Below are positions 1 to 10,677 of a DNA stretch of 64,000 bases, one piece after another (position 1 is the stretch's first letter; each line of letters opens with the position of its first letter). Under the pieces are notes generated by a model that saw only the letters and a list, made by a program, of their open reading frames with translations, had not been told where the DNA came from and ran no database searches. This stretch comes from Rutidosis leptorrhynchoides. Taxonomy: Eukaryota > Streptophyta > Magnoliopsida > Asterales > Asteraceae. The translations under genes were made by a program, and so were the position numbers. The stretch spans positions 147,693,501-147,757,500 of the forward strand of contig NC_092338.1 of assembly GCF_046630445.1 (NCBI RefSeq). Reading direction: 5' to 3'.

Positions 1-81
1 CCCAACACGGCGCATTACCAACGTGCTTGTGGCATGCTCCAAGCATATTTCCTCTAACTTGCTCTACTACAACTGGTCTTA
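1..81. mobile_element. Possible right end of a PIF/Harbinger-like MITE (cut by window edge)
   Basis: The segment opens with CCCAACACGGCGCATTACC and closes with TGGTCTTA. The same vocabulary (CAACACGCC blocks, a GGTC end followed by TTA) is seen in the complete MITE at 50944-51263. Only the right end lies in the window, so neither the terminal inverted repeat nor the target duplication can be tested. Confidence 0.35.
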
Positions 82-120
82 GCCTTAAAGTTGATTTGTC
101 TACTCGGTCGGATAATTTAA

Positions 121-378
121 TACTACTCCCGTCCCACCAAAAGTGTCCACTTTGACTTTTGACAGTCTTTATTTGTCAACTTTGACTATAAATATTTATG
201 TTCGTGTTATATAATATTTGATGAAAATTATATGAATGGATTGAGTTTTAATTGTGTTTTCATTAATATGACTTTCATCAAATATTATATAACACCAACA
301 ATAATATCTAAAGTCAAAGTTAAATAAAGAAGACTGGAAAAAGTCAAAGTGGACACTTCTGGTGGGACGGAGGGAGTA
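121..378. mobile_element. Stowaway-type MITE, copy 1
   Basis: About 254 bp of non-coding DNA with inverted ends. The right end reads GGGACGGAGGGAG and is followed by TA; the left end begins after TA with the matching CTCCCGTCCC. The CTCCCTCCGTCCC terminus and TA target duplication define the Stowaway (Tc1/mariner-derived) MITEs. The interior is also self-complementary: AGTGTCCACTTTGACTTTT near the left pairs with AAAAGTCAAAGTGGACACTT near the right, so the whole element can fold as one hairpin. A close copy lies at 27298-27557 inside an MCM7 intron. No transposase is encoded, so mobility would need a Tc1/mariner transposase from elsewhere. Confidence 0.9.
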
Positions 379-548
379 ACTTTAAAGTCAATGTTCCTAG
401 TCAATTGTATATTTTGCTATATTTTTTTTAAAGCTGATTTTTCAAGTCAATTATATGATATGTTAGCTTTAAAGTTGATTTGTCTTCTCAATTATATTTA
501 TGTTAGCTTTAAAGTTGTTTTGTTTTGTTTTGTCAATTAAATTATTTA
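379..548. repeat. AT-rich spacer with a short reiterated motif
   Basis: No gene is seen. The motif TTAAAGTTGATTTGTC, or a close variant, recurs at about 85, 466 and 508, on both sides of the Stowaway MITE. The MITE therefore landed in a small local repeat. A 63-residue open frame here has no recognisable similarity and spans the MITE end. Confidence 0.4.
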
Positions 549-689
549 CTAGTGAAATGACCCGTGGAAACACGGGTTTGTTTAAACAAAACAATTTAAT
601 GATATATTTTAGGTATTAAGTGAATGTAAATGTTAAAGTCATTTAGTTTATTGCCCCGTGGAACCACGAATTCCGACTAAGAAACTTGT
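549..689 (-). mobile_element. Helitron-like 3' terminus, cut by the Ty3 element at 690
   Basis: Read on the minus strand, the hairpin CCCGTGTTTCCACGGG is followed by TCATTTCA and then CTAG, next to a T. A short GC hairpin about 10 bases before CTRR, inserted beside a T, is the hallmark 3' end of plant Helitrons. A second, weaker CCCCGTGGAACCACG motif lies at about 655-669. No Rep/helicase is present in the window. The element body beyond 690 is replaced by a retrotransposon LTR, so its 5' end cannot be located. Confidence 0.55.
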
Positions 690-1091
690 TGTAACGACCC
701 GAATTTTTCCGCTAATATATATAAGATTAATATTTACATAATTAAATGTTTCCAACATGTTAAGCAATCCAACTTGTTAAGACTTGTCTTTTTGAAATGA
801 ATTTCATACAAACGTTTGGCCACCCAGTTTGTCTGACGATTCACGAACGTCATAACGTGTAATAATTATTTAATGGAATATACATATGGATATATATATT
901 TATGAATTGTTAAAATGATATTTAAGTATTTCATTAAGTATATTAACAATTGGTTATATATATAAAATGAGACTACTAACTTAAAGACTTCGAAACAATA
1001 TACATATATGTAACATTTTTTGACGTCTTAAACCCTAATTTAAACTAAATGTATATGTATTATATTAAGATGTAATAATACACTTTTGAAG
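690..1091 (+). mobile_element. Ty3/gypsy LTR fragment (LTR1) of the first array member
   Basis: Starts TGTAACGACCCG, the same start as the full LTRs at 1936 and 19941, and follows their first 400 bases closely. It then passes directly into integrase-coding sequence, so the rest of this LTR and most of the internal region are gone. It is a fossil that belongs to the three-LTR array described at 690-22843. Confidence 0.85.
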
Positions 1092-1935
1092 TACTGCCTA
1101 TCATCCACAAACTGATGGGCAGAGTGAAAGGACGATTCAGACACTCGAAGACATGCTACGAGCATGTGTTATTGATTTTGGAAGCAGTTGGGATCGACAT
1201 CTACCGTTAGCTGAGTTTTCCTACAACAACAGCTATCATTCTAGTATTGAGGCGACACCATTCGAGGCACTTTATGGTAGAAAGTGCAGATATCCGATTT
1301 GTTGGAGTGATGTGGGGGATAAACAGATTACAGGTCCAGAAATTATCCAAGAAACCACCGATAAAATCATTCAGATTCAGCAACGATTGAAAACAGTCCG
1401 GAGTCGACAAAAGAGCTATGCGGATGTTAGAAGAAAACCTTTAGAGTTTGAGGTAGGTGATATGGTTATGCTTAAGGTATCACCTTGGAAAGGTGTTATT
1501 CGTTTTGGAAAACGGGGGAAATTGAGCCCAAGATACATTGGGCCATTCAAGATTGAAAAACGCATTGGGCCGGTGGCCTATCGACTTGAGCTACCTCCAC
1601 AATTAGAAAAGATTCACAACACCTTTCATGTTTCAAACCTAAAGAAATGCCTAGCTGCTGAAGATCTCATTATTCCTTTAGACGAGATTAAAATTGATGA
1701 GAAACTAAATTTCGTTGAAGAACCCGTCGAAATTATGGATCGTGAGGTCAAACGACTCAAACAAAGTAACATACCAATCGTTAAGGTTTGATGGAATGCT
1801 CGTAGAGGACCTGAATTTACTTGGGAACGAGAAGACCAAATGAAGCTGAAGTACCCACATTTGTTTTCCGATATCGCACGTTAACTAGGTACTATTCTAA
1901 ATTTCGGGACGAAATTTAATTTAACGGGTGTGTAA
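1092..1935 (+). mobile_element. Ty3/gypsy integrase C-terminal part with chromodomain-like tail, plus PPT
   Basis: Encodes the distal part of a chromovirus-type integrase: the core end ([20 protein letters not shown]), the GPY/F-like module ([22 protein letters not shown]) and a C-terminal chromodomain-like segment (FTWERED, KYPHLF). It closes with the element's conserved 3' block TTTCGGGACGAAATTTAA and the run AACGGGTGTGTAA immediately before the next LTR. It is nearly the same as 19096-19940 in the neighbouring copy. It is a fragment and cannot act alone. The Tekay-like assignment is an inference from the tail sequence. Confidence 0.85.
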
Positions 1936-2121
1936 TGTAACGACCCGGATTTTTCCGCTAATATATATAAGATTAATATTTACATAATTAAATGTTTCCA
2001 ACATGTTAAGCAATCCAACTTGTTAAGACTTGTCTATTTGAAATGAATTTCATACAAACGTTTGGCCACCCAGTTTGTCTGACGATTCACGAACGTCATA
2101 ACGTGTAATAATTATTTAATG

Positions 2122-2251
<130 letters not shown>

Positions 2252-4001
2252 ATATATATATTTATGAATTGTTAAAATGATATTTAAGTATTTCATTAAG
2301 TATATTAACAATTGGTTATATATATAAAATGAGACTACTAACTTAAAGACTTCGAAACAATATACATATATGTAACGTTTTTCGACGTCTTAAACCCTAA
2401 TTTAAACTAAATGTATATGTATTGTATTAAGATGTATTAATACACTTTTGAAAGACTTAAATACATATATCAACATAATTATACTCAACAAATATAGCTA
2501 TACTCATAATCTCATTCAATTCTATCAAAAATTCTACTCGTATTCATTCGATATTTATACCTGTATCATACCCAGCTTCTAAACGTATTTACTATTGGTA
2601 TATACATTCCAAATCATTGATCTTAGCATCCCTCAATCAGTTGTTAGCCATGTATAAACATGATGGAGACTTGTTGGAACCATCATTTATCATTAACCAT
2701 GACTTATTTGTAACAAAACAAAACTATACATATCATATATCTATATCTATATTCACGTATGTATGTATGTGTATATATACACATCTCATTTCATTTACAT
2801 CTTCATTTTAACTCACTTTTAAACACATACTCAAAGTATTCAGCAAACTTTCATCATATATCTCATAAACCACTTCAAGAACAAGCTTAAAACATCATAA
2901 CAATAATCATTCAAGAACATATCAAGATAACCTTCCAACATGAAGAAGTTCACTTCCAATCTTTCAAACTAACTCAACAACTCTTTAGGATCACTAATTC
3001 TACTTTCTTTCCAGTAGCTTTTCATCTTATAATCAAGGTAAGAATCATATATAAGCTTTAGTTCAATTCATATACTTATAACTATCTTATTTCAAGATAG
3101 AATTCTTATTCGAACTTTTGTTCATTTCATGATTTTACTTCAAGAATTCCAAGCCATCAAGGGTATCTTTGAACTCAATACATTCTCCTTATTTTTCCAG
3201 CAACTTTGTTCATTTGATTTTAGGTAGTAGCCTTATTCATAATCTTATTCGATTCATATTCACATAGCTATCTTATTTTGAGTTATAACTAATAACAACA
3301 AGAACATAGTTTAGATTATTTCTAAACTTGTTTGCAAATTAACTTAATCCTTCTAACTTGACTTTTAAAATACTTCAACACATGTATTATGACTATATGT
3401 CAAGCTAACATAAGGATATAAAACTTGTAAACACGAAGAACACCTTAAAATCGAATATACGCTGTCTTAGTCGAACGGGGGCTGTTTTGGGTTTAATTTT
3501 AAAAACCTATCTTAAACTTTGAATTAAAAGATTTTCTTTGGTGAAAAATCTTATTTTATATGGATATGAAATATATCCAAAATCCATGGTTAAACTCTAA
3601 GTGGAAGTATGTTTTTCAAAAGGGTCATCAAGATGTCGTTCTTACGACGGATATTACTATCTTCTCTTATTTAACACATAAGCTGTATTTTCGACTATAA
3701 ACTTATACTTTTTATGTTAAGATTCGTAATGTTGAGTTCTATACGAAACCATGGCAACTTGAATCACTCAAAACGGATTCGTAACGAAGAAATTATGGGT
3801 AAAACAAAATTGGATATTTTTCTTAATTTTTAGCTACGGACATGATTCATAAAAATAGATGCTAACCTTATCCTAGCTAACTTACCTTGTATCCTACATG
3901 TATTTATACATGTCTTGTTCCCGAACTTATGGTACAATTTATAATAGTCGTGATTAAGTTCTACGACAATATATTATAGTCTTAATAAAGATCGTAAGGC
4001 A

Positions 4002-4003
<2 letters not shown>

Positions 4004-4078
<75 letters not shown>
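4004..4078. repeat. (TA)n microsatellite inside LTR2
   Basis: About 75 bases of TA repeat. A run of similar length is present at the matching place in LTR3 (about 21895-21982), so this repeat was already long before the LTRs diverged. Confidence 0.9.
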
Positions 4079-4081
<3 letters not shown>

Positions 4082-5412
4082 CTTGATCACCGTGGATCCG
4101 TATACAGCGTTTTGACATATCATTTTGATTTCTTCTATATATATTATTGGAACGAACTATAAGACACCATTGGCAATAATTTTGAGTTAGCTGTGGGATG
4201 AAGTGGATTCCAAACTATTATATACTTTGAGTTGTGATCGAGCCTGAGACATGTATACAATGGGTCGTGTATTGCTTCAGACAATATACATATTATGTGT
4301 CTTATTATATTAATACAATATATTATAGTGTTAGTGAATTATAACACAATATACGCATTTATATTTATATATATATTTATACTATTGGACTATTGGACTA
4401 TTGGACTGCGAACGTTGGACTACTAACAATGGACAATTAAAATTATCACAAGTATCATAAGTATGGAATATTAATTATATATACATATATTGACACAAGA
4501 ATATTATTATTAGGTTCGTGAATTTGTCAAAGGCCAAGTCTTACCACCATCTATTCGGAAATCATCACAAGTGAGTTATAGTCCCATTTTTACTATCTAA
4601 ATTATTTTAGGATGAGAATACATGCAAAATTTATAAATGTTTTACAAAATAAGCACAAGTTCATGGAACTACATTCTACGATTGTTTTGTTATACCGGAT
4701 ATCTGTACTTATTATTATTATGCTTGGTAACCTAAGAATTAGTGAAAAACACTAATTGACGCGAATCCTAAAGGTAGATCTACGGGCACCAACCACCCCC
4801 ATTTTTGAATAGTGGAAATGCTTTAGTACTTCGAAGGGTCCTTGTCATACATTTAAATAGTGGAAGGTATGATGCCAGATATCTTAAGCGCTCTATGTTA
4901 AGGTCGGTTACCAGGCGACTCATCGTATGAATGATTTTTGCAGTTGTAATGATCCTGCGCATTTAATTAAATGAAATCTTGTGGCTTATTAAATATTATG
5001 ATTATTAATTAGAAATTAAACCTATGACTCACCAAAAGCATTTTTGTTGACGTTTTAAGCATGTTAATTCTCAGGTAAATATTAAAAACGCTTCCGCTGT
5101 CGTATGCCAACCCAAGGTCAAGATTTGGAGTCGGCATAATTGTTTATATTGTTTAAACTTGCATTCGGAGTGTTGTTGTAATATATTTGATCATATTGTA
5201 ATGGGTTGTGTAAAAACTTATTTATTTGTAGAGATTGTCTTTGATAGACAATCTAAATTATGTCATTAAGACCTTTATTCAATAATAAAGGCTATGGTTG
5301 TTTTTAAAAACGAATGCAAGATTTGAAAAACGTCTCATATAGAGGTCAAAACCTCGCAAAGAATCCAATTAATATGAAACGTTTATAATTAATATGAACG
5401 GGACATTTTAGT

Positions 5413-5424
5413 TGGTATCCGAGC
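5413..5424 (+). other. Retrotransposon primer binding site (initiator-Met tRNA type)
   Basis: TGGTATCCGAGC is one base away from TGGTATCAGAGC, the complement of the 3' end of plant initiator methionine tRNA that most Ty3/gypsy elements use. It starts two bases after the LTR2 end and fixes the LTR boundary. Confidence 0.85.
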
Positions 5425-5616
5425 GTTGATCTTAGAGAATCAGAAAATTTTTCATTAGTGTGTCTAACTGATTTTTGATGCATTAGTGAGTCTGGACTTC
5501 GACCGTAATTGTTTTAAAAATGATTGCTTAATATAATTGTTGGAAACATAAGATTATTAACATATAAATATTATAAGATATATCATTCTCTTAACGTGCC
5601 TGCTATTATGTGATAG

Positions 5617-6039
5617 ATGATTTCATCCGATCATATAAGCATCTCTAGTGATTCAGATTTCATTTACTTATCAAGTGATTCAGAGGCTGAGTCAAAGCAT
5701 ACGACTTATGAACCAACGGAAAAGTTAACTTTTGGTGCTACCATTAAAGTGGAAAATTGTTGGGAAAATTGGGAAGATTCACAATTGCCAGTAGAGGTTC
5801 TAGAAGAGGATCCAGAAGAAGATCCCGAAGAGGAACCCGAAGAAGAGGATCCTGAAGAAGTTGTGAAAATTACCGAACCACAACGTGATTTGGGAAAATC
5901 TTTGGCTGTTATACCCGATACCAAACCCGATGAACCTATTATGACCCAAAATGTGGGTGATCATCCACCTGAACCACCTAAGAGACCAGTTTATAAAATA
6001 ACCGCTCGTATAACGACTGTTGGTTTTGCTCCCAAATAA
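5617..6039 (+). mobile_element. Pre-gag acidic ORF of the outer Ty3 element (unknown function)
   Basis: A 140-residue frame between the PBS and gag. It starts with a Ser/Asp-rich stretch (SSDSDFIYLSSDSE), continues with WENWEDSQLP and a run of about 30 mostly Glu, Pro and Asp residues, and ends with YKITARI. The element at 57360-64000 has an ORF in the same place with WNDLWTDSQVP, an EEPEEESEPEEE repeat and WITTARI. The shared DSQ[LV]P plus ITARI signature across two diverged families implies the protein was once under selection. No enzyme motif is visible and I do not recognise the family. It is a retrotransposon fossil part. Confidence 0.6.
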
Positions 6040-6524
6040 TTAGCCGAAAGAACCAATTGGGAGGAATTGGAAAAAGAACTATCCAAATGAAAATCCAAAC
6101 GTTTGGCCGAGAAAGAAACAACGTCAACATCTAAGAAATCTCGCCATTCTTGAACCATAGACAGCTATCATGTATTCCATGCATTGTGAAATATGTATTA
6201 TATTGTGTGTTTAAGTTTGTAAGAAAATTCGCAATGTAATTTTCCTTATGATTGTATAATAATAAGAATAAGCAAGGAAGGTTTATTATTATTATTACAA
6301 CTTATTATTACGTAGTAACGTAATAACTTACCGTAGTTTTTCATATTAGAATTTTAGTAGTTAATTTGTGTGTTAGCTGCTAAGTATGAACATTATTACA
6401 GTTATAAAATGCTAATATGAAGAAAATGTTTTTATAATAATAAGTTCATATTAAGCTACAAAATACTTTTTGGCTACTTCTAAAAATTCTATATGATTAA
6501 CTCATTCGGCTATTTTTGAAGGAA
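6040..6524. other. Non-coding leader between pre-gag ORF and gag
   Basis: AT-rich. It contains AGTATGAAC and AAAATGCTAATATGAAG blocks that align with 62438-62495 of the right-hand element. The stem-loop present there (62450-62466) is missing here, and so is the F-box gene that the right-hand element carries at this position. Confidence 0.6.
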
Positions 6525-6993
6525 ATGGCTCCTCCAGCTACTAGACAACAACAATTGAACACAAAAGAACTTCAAGCTTTCGCTGTAAATGTGGCTACAG
6601 TGGTGAATGCAATGAACAACAATAACCAATCGGGTTCCAGCAGTAGGGGAAACAATGGCAACCGGATAGGATGTTCCTACAAAGCTTTTATGGCCTACAA
6701 ACCCAATGAGTTTGAAGGAACCGAAGGACCCGTTGGACTAAAGCGGTGGACAGAGAAGGTTGAAGCTGTGTTCGCAATCAGCAACTGCGCAGAAGAGGAT
6801 AAAGTTAAGTATGCCACACATACTTTCAGGGGTACTGCTTTGACATGGTGGAATACCTACATGGATTACGTAGGACAGAATACCGCCTATGCACTTCCAT
6901 GGTCCGCTTTCAAGCACATGATGATGGAAGAGTACCATCCCAGAACCGAAATCAACAAGCTCAAGTCAGAGCTTAAAGCACTGACAACCCAAG
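6525..6993 (+). mobile_element. Ty3/gypsy gag, 5' part (outer element)
   Basis: Encodes the N-terminal gag: MAPPATRQQQ, then the capsid-like block with PNEFEGTEGPVGLKRWTEK, VKYATHTFRGTALTWWN and YHPRTEINKLKSEL. These match the gag of the element at 62599. The start is chosen by alignment with that copy (GAAGGAAATGG context in both). The reading is interrupted by the insertion of another retrotransposon at 6994 and resumes at 15788. It is a retrotransposon fossil. Confidence 0.85.
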
Positions 6994-9816
6994 TGTAACG
7001 ACCCGGAAATTTCCGACCAAATTTAAACTCTAATCTCTATATGGTTCCGACACGATAAGCAAAAACCCTAAAGTTGACCCGCACTTTTTCGATCATTCTA
7101 TACTTATAAGATTAATATTTACATAAATTAAACCTTACCAACATGATAAGCAATCCAAATTGTTGAGATTTATGTTTCCTAAAAGAGTTTTACACAACGT
7201 TTGACCGTCTAGTTTGACCGATGATATCACGAACTATACAATATATGATAATTATACGTTTGTGTATATATATGTATATATACATATTTAACATGATTAA
7301 TGAATGTTTTAATATCTCATTTTGTATTAATAACAATAAGTTATAAGTATATTTTGAAACTACTAACTTAAGTTTTCAAAACGATAACTATACGTAACGT
7401 TATTTGACATAAATACTTAAGACTTATAATGTTTATACATATATCGTATAAGTAATGTATTTAATCACTTTTAAAGACTTAAATACATAAAATCATATAA
7501 GTGTATTCACAAAAGATAGCTATATTTGAATCCTCATTCCATTTTTCACAAAATTTCTATACGTATATCTAGAGTATTTGTACTCGTATCATACCTAGCT
7601 TCTATACGTATTTACTATTGGTATATATACATCAAATCACCACCTAACCAGCCCTTGTTCATGCCTTATGTATAAGGTAATTACTTTTGAATGATTGTAA
7701 GACTAATTACAAAAATACAAACTAAAAATTTGTCCATGTCTACTACATAAACATTTTTTTAGGAGTATATATGTATCCTCATTTTGTTTCATTTTTACTT
7801 CCATTCTCTAGCTAAAAACACCCACACTCTCAAGAACATTAAACTCCATAAACATTCAGCAAAGTTCCATGAAGATCTAGCTTCAAAAACCTTACTTAAA
7901 CACCATAAGAAAACCATACAAAAATACTTCAAGAAAACCTTCCAAGAACACCAACTTACTTCCAATCTTTCATCCACTTCCATCACCCTTTTGATTCTAG
8001 CTTCTTACTCCTCTTTTACAGCAAACTTATCCAAGGAACTTGAGGTAGAATCTATGTTCATAACCTTGTTCGATTCATATATATATAGCTATCTTATTTT
8101 GTGGTACAAAAGTTTAACAACAAGAACATAGTTTGAATGTTTTCAAACTTGTTTGCAAACTAAATAGATCCTTCTAACTTAACTTTTAAAATACTTCAAG
8201 ACCTGTAATATAACTTATGTATATGCTAATTTAACAAGGTAAAACTTGGTTTTTCAAAGTATAAGTATTTTTAGAAAAATGGTCATTAAATGATTTTGTT
8301 GTAGCAAAAATGTTTAACTTCATATGTTTCACTAAAGTCTCACCTATGCCGTATGATTTTGAATACAAACCAAGGTATTTACAGTTCATAGTCTTAAAGA
8401 AGAACTCGATCCAAGAAGATGGCAATTTGAATCAACGAAAACGGATTTGTAACGAAGAAACTATGACCGAAACAAAATTGGTTATCCTAGATCATTTCAA
8501 CTACGGGATCAATTGGAAAAAAATGATATAAATCACATATTTCTAAGATAACATGATATTTTATATATATGTACTTATAATTCAATTTTATATGGTTCAG
8601 GATCACCCGTAAACAATACGAGAAGATTAATCATAAGATCCCGTGTTTGTACGCAACACGTCATTTGACAACACCGGTACTTTATGTACGCAACACGTCA
8701 TTTGACAACACCGGTACCATGGGTCAAGATTAATCTCGACCAATACATATACGATGGGGTTTTATTTATTTCGTTGGGGGTTTTGTTTATTGCGGGTATA
8801 TTAAACATCTAAAAATGAACCATTAAAATTGAATTACTAACATCGAAACGCTAACTACGGACTAAGGAATTATTCAAAGTATTAAAAGTATTATAAATAT
8901 ATATACGAGACGTTTGTTTAAAATGAAAATATATTGATATATTATATATGGATAGGTTCGTGATATCAACCGGAGACCAAGTCAAATTATATATATATCT
9001 TCAAGACGAAAGTGAGTATATAGTCCCACTTTTAAACTCTAAATATTTCGGGATGAGAATACATGTATTTTATGTTTTACGTTATGGACACAAGTAACTG
9101 AAAAATATATTCTACGTTGAGTTGTACCACTGGCATACTTCCCTGTAGCTTGGTAACTAATATTTACAGCGGTATTGTAAACGCGAATCCTGTTGATAGA
9201 TCTATCGGGCCTGACAACCCCAACCGGACTGGACGACCAGTATTCAACGGTTGCACAGTACTTCGTTTTGTGACTACACTTGGTACGGTGTAGTAAGATT
9301 TCATATTAAAGGGAATATGCGACGTGAAAATGTTAAGTATGGTTACCAAGTGCTCAACCACTTAGAATATTTTTATTGAAATGATTATATACGAAATCTT
9401 GTGGTCCATTGTTATAACGCTGCTAGCATCAAACCTATATATCTCACCAACTTTATGTTGACGTTTTAAAGCATGTTATTCTCAGGTACGAATTAAGTCT
9501 TCCGCTGTGCATTAGCTCATGTTAAGGATACTACTTGGGACCATTTAAGCTATGATACAAGGACGTTGCATTCGAGTCATTGAAGTTCATTAAAGACTAT
9601 TGTTATGAAAATGGCAGATTAGATCATTTGGTTGTTATAAAATGTTAGGCTAATATGTCAACTCTCGATGTAATAATAGATTGCCTTTAAGAAATAAATG
9701 CAACGTTTGTAAAATGTATCATATAGAGGTCAAGTACCTCGCGATGTTATCAACTATTGTAATTCGTTTTTAATCTATATGGACGATGTCCGGATGATTA
9801 GTTTCGGATCCTTTCA
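6994..9816 (+). repeat. 5' LTR of the nested element, 2823 bp
   Basis: Starts TGTAACGACCCGGAAATTTC and ends CCTTTCA next to GTTGGTATCAGAGC. It carries TTTACTATTGGTATATATAC at about 7609, the same TATA-like block as the other LTRs, and an exact local repeat of TACGCAACACGTCATTTGAC at about 8650 and 8694. The 63- to 115-residue open frames inside are repeated unchanged in the 3' LTR and show no recognisable protein. Confidence 0.95.
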
Positions 9817-9818
9817 GT

Positions 9819-9830
9819 TGGTATCAGAGC
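9819..9830 (+). other. Primer binding site of the nested element
   Basis: TGGTATCAGAGC is the exact complement expected for the 3' end of initiator-Met tRNA. It starts two bases after the 5' LTR. Confidence 0.9.
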
Positions 9831-10230
9831 GTTGGTCTTAGCGAACCAGGCCTTGCATTAGTGTGTCTAACTGGTAGTTGTTAGGATACATTAGTGAGTC
9901 TGGACTTTGACCGTATCTACCTGCTAAAAAGTTTTGCTTATCATTTCTAGTCGGAAACCATCTGCTTATCATCCTTAGGGAGTTGCCTGCTTATCATTCT
10001 TTAGTCTAGACACGTCTTACTACATCTAGTGCATCGATAGTGTATAGACAAAATTCATATCCTAGCGTATCTATTACTATAAACATTGCCCGACGAATTT
10101 CAAAGATTCTCCGTAATTCACGGGATTTCGGTATTATATATACATATGAAAATTATGTATTGAAGAGTACCAAACCCAACTCCTATAATCTATTCCAAAC
10201 CAAAAAAATTCATTTCTCCAACTATACAAG

Positions 10231-10677
10231 ATGAATTCTTCATCCAGTTCGAATTCCTCCGACTTCGATAGCTACGCCGACATGGATTTCCATTCGAGCT
10301 CCGAGAACAGCGTCACCGGAATGGATCAACCAATTTCCCATCATCTATTCTGGATGAACTGGGGATGGGTTCGTAATATACTAAATTTCTGGAGGCAAGA
10401 AGAAGGTGATCCATTTCATCCACCAAATTGCCCTCTTAACGATGAACCTGAAGCACTTACCGGCGAACCCATTCGAAACACCATTTTCTCGCTCATTTCT
10501 AGAGTATCTCGTCATGATTACATACTATCCCATATTTCAAATCTTGTTCATTCGCTCGTTCCAACCGTCAATCATCCCGGTATAATAGAAGAAGTCAACG
10601 AACTCCGTGCTCGGGTAGTGGTTTTGGAGAATATGGTGCGAAGGTTACAAACACCAACAGCAGCACCAGCAGCATAA
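10231..10677 (+). mobile_element. Single ORF of the nested element (148 residues, unknown function)
   Basis: Starts with a Ser/Asp-rich segment (MNSSSSSNSSDFDSYADMD) like the pre-gag ORF of the outer element. It then has a Trp-rich segment (FWMNWGWVRNILNFW), a central part, and a C-terminal stretch of about 25 residues with heptad-like Leu/Val spacing (EEVNELRARVVVLENMVRRL) that could form a coiled coil. It occupies the pre-gag position, about 400 bases after the PBS. The frame is open and is the only protein the element could make. No catalytic motif is seen. Its relation to the other pre-gag ORFs rests on position and the Ser-rich start only. Confidence 0.55.

Noticed and set aside
7784-8531. 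115- and 73-residue frames, repeated at 13755-14502
   Set aside because: They lie inside LTRs, have no similarity to known proteins, and the repetition only reflects the two identical LTRs.
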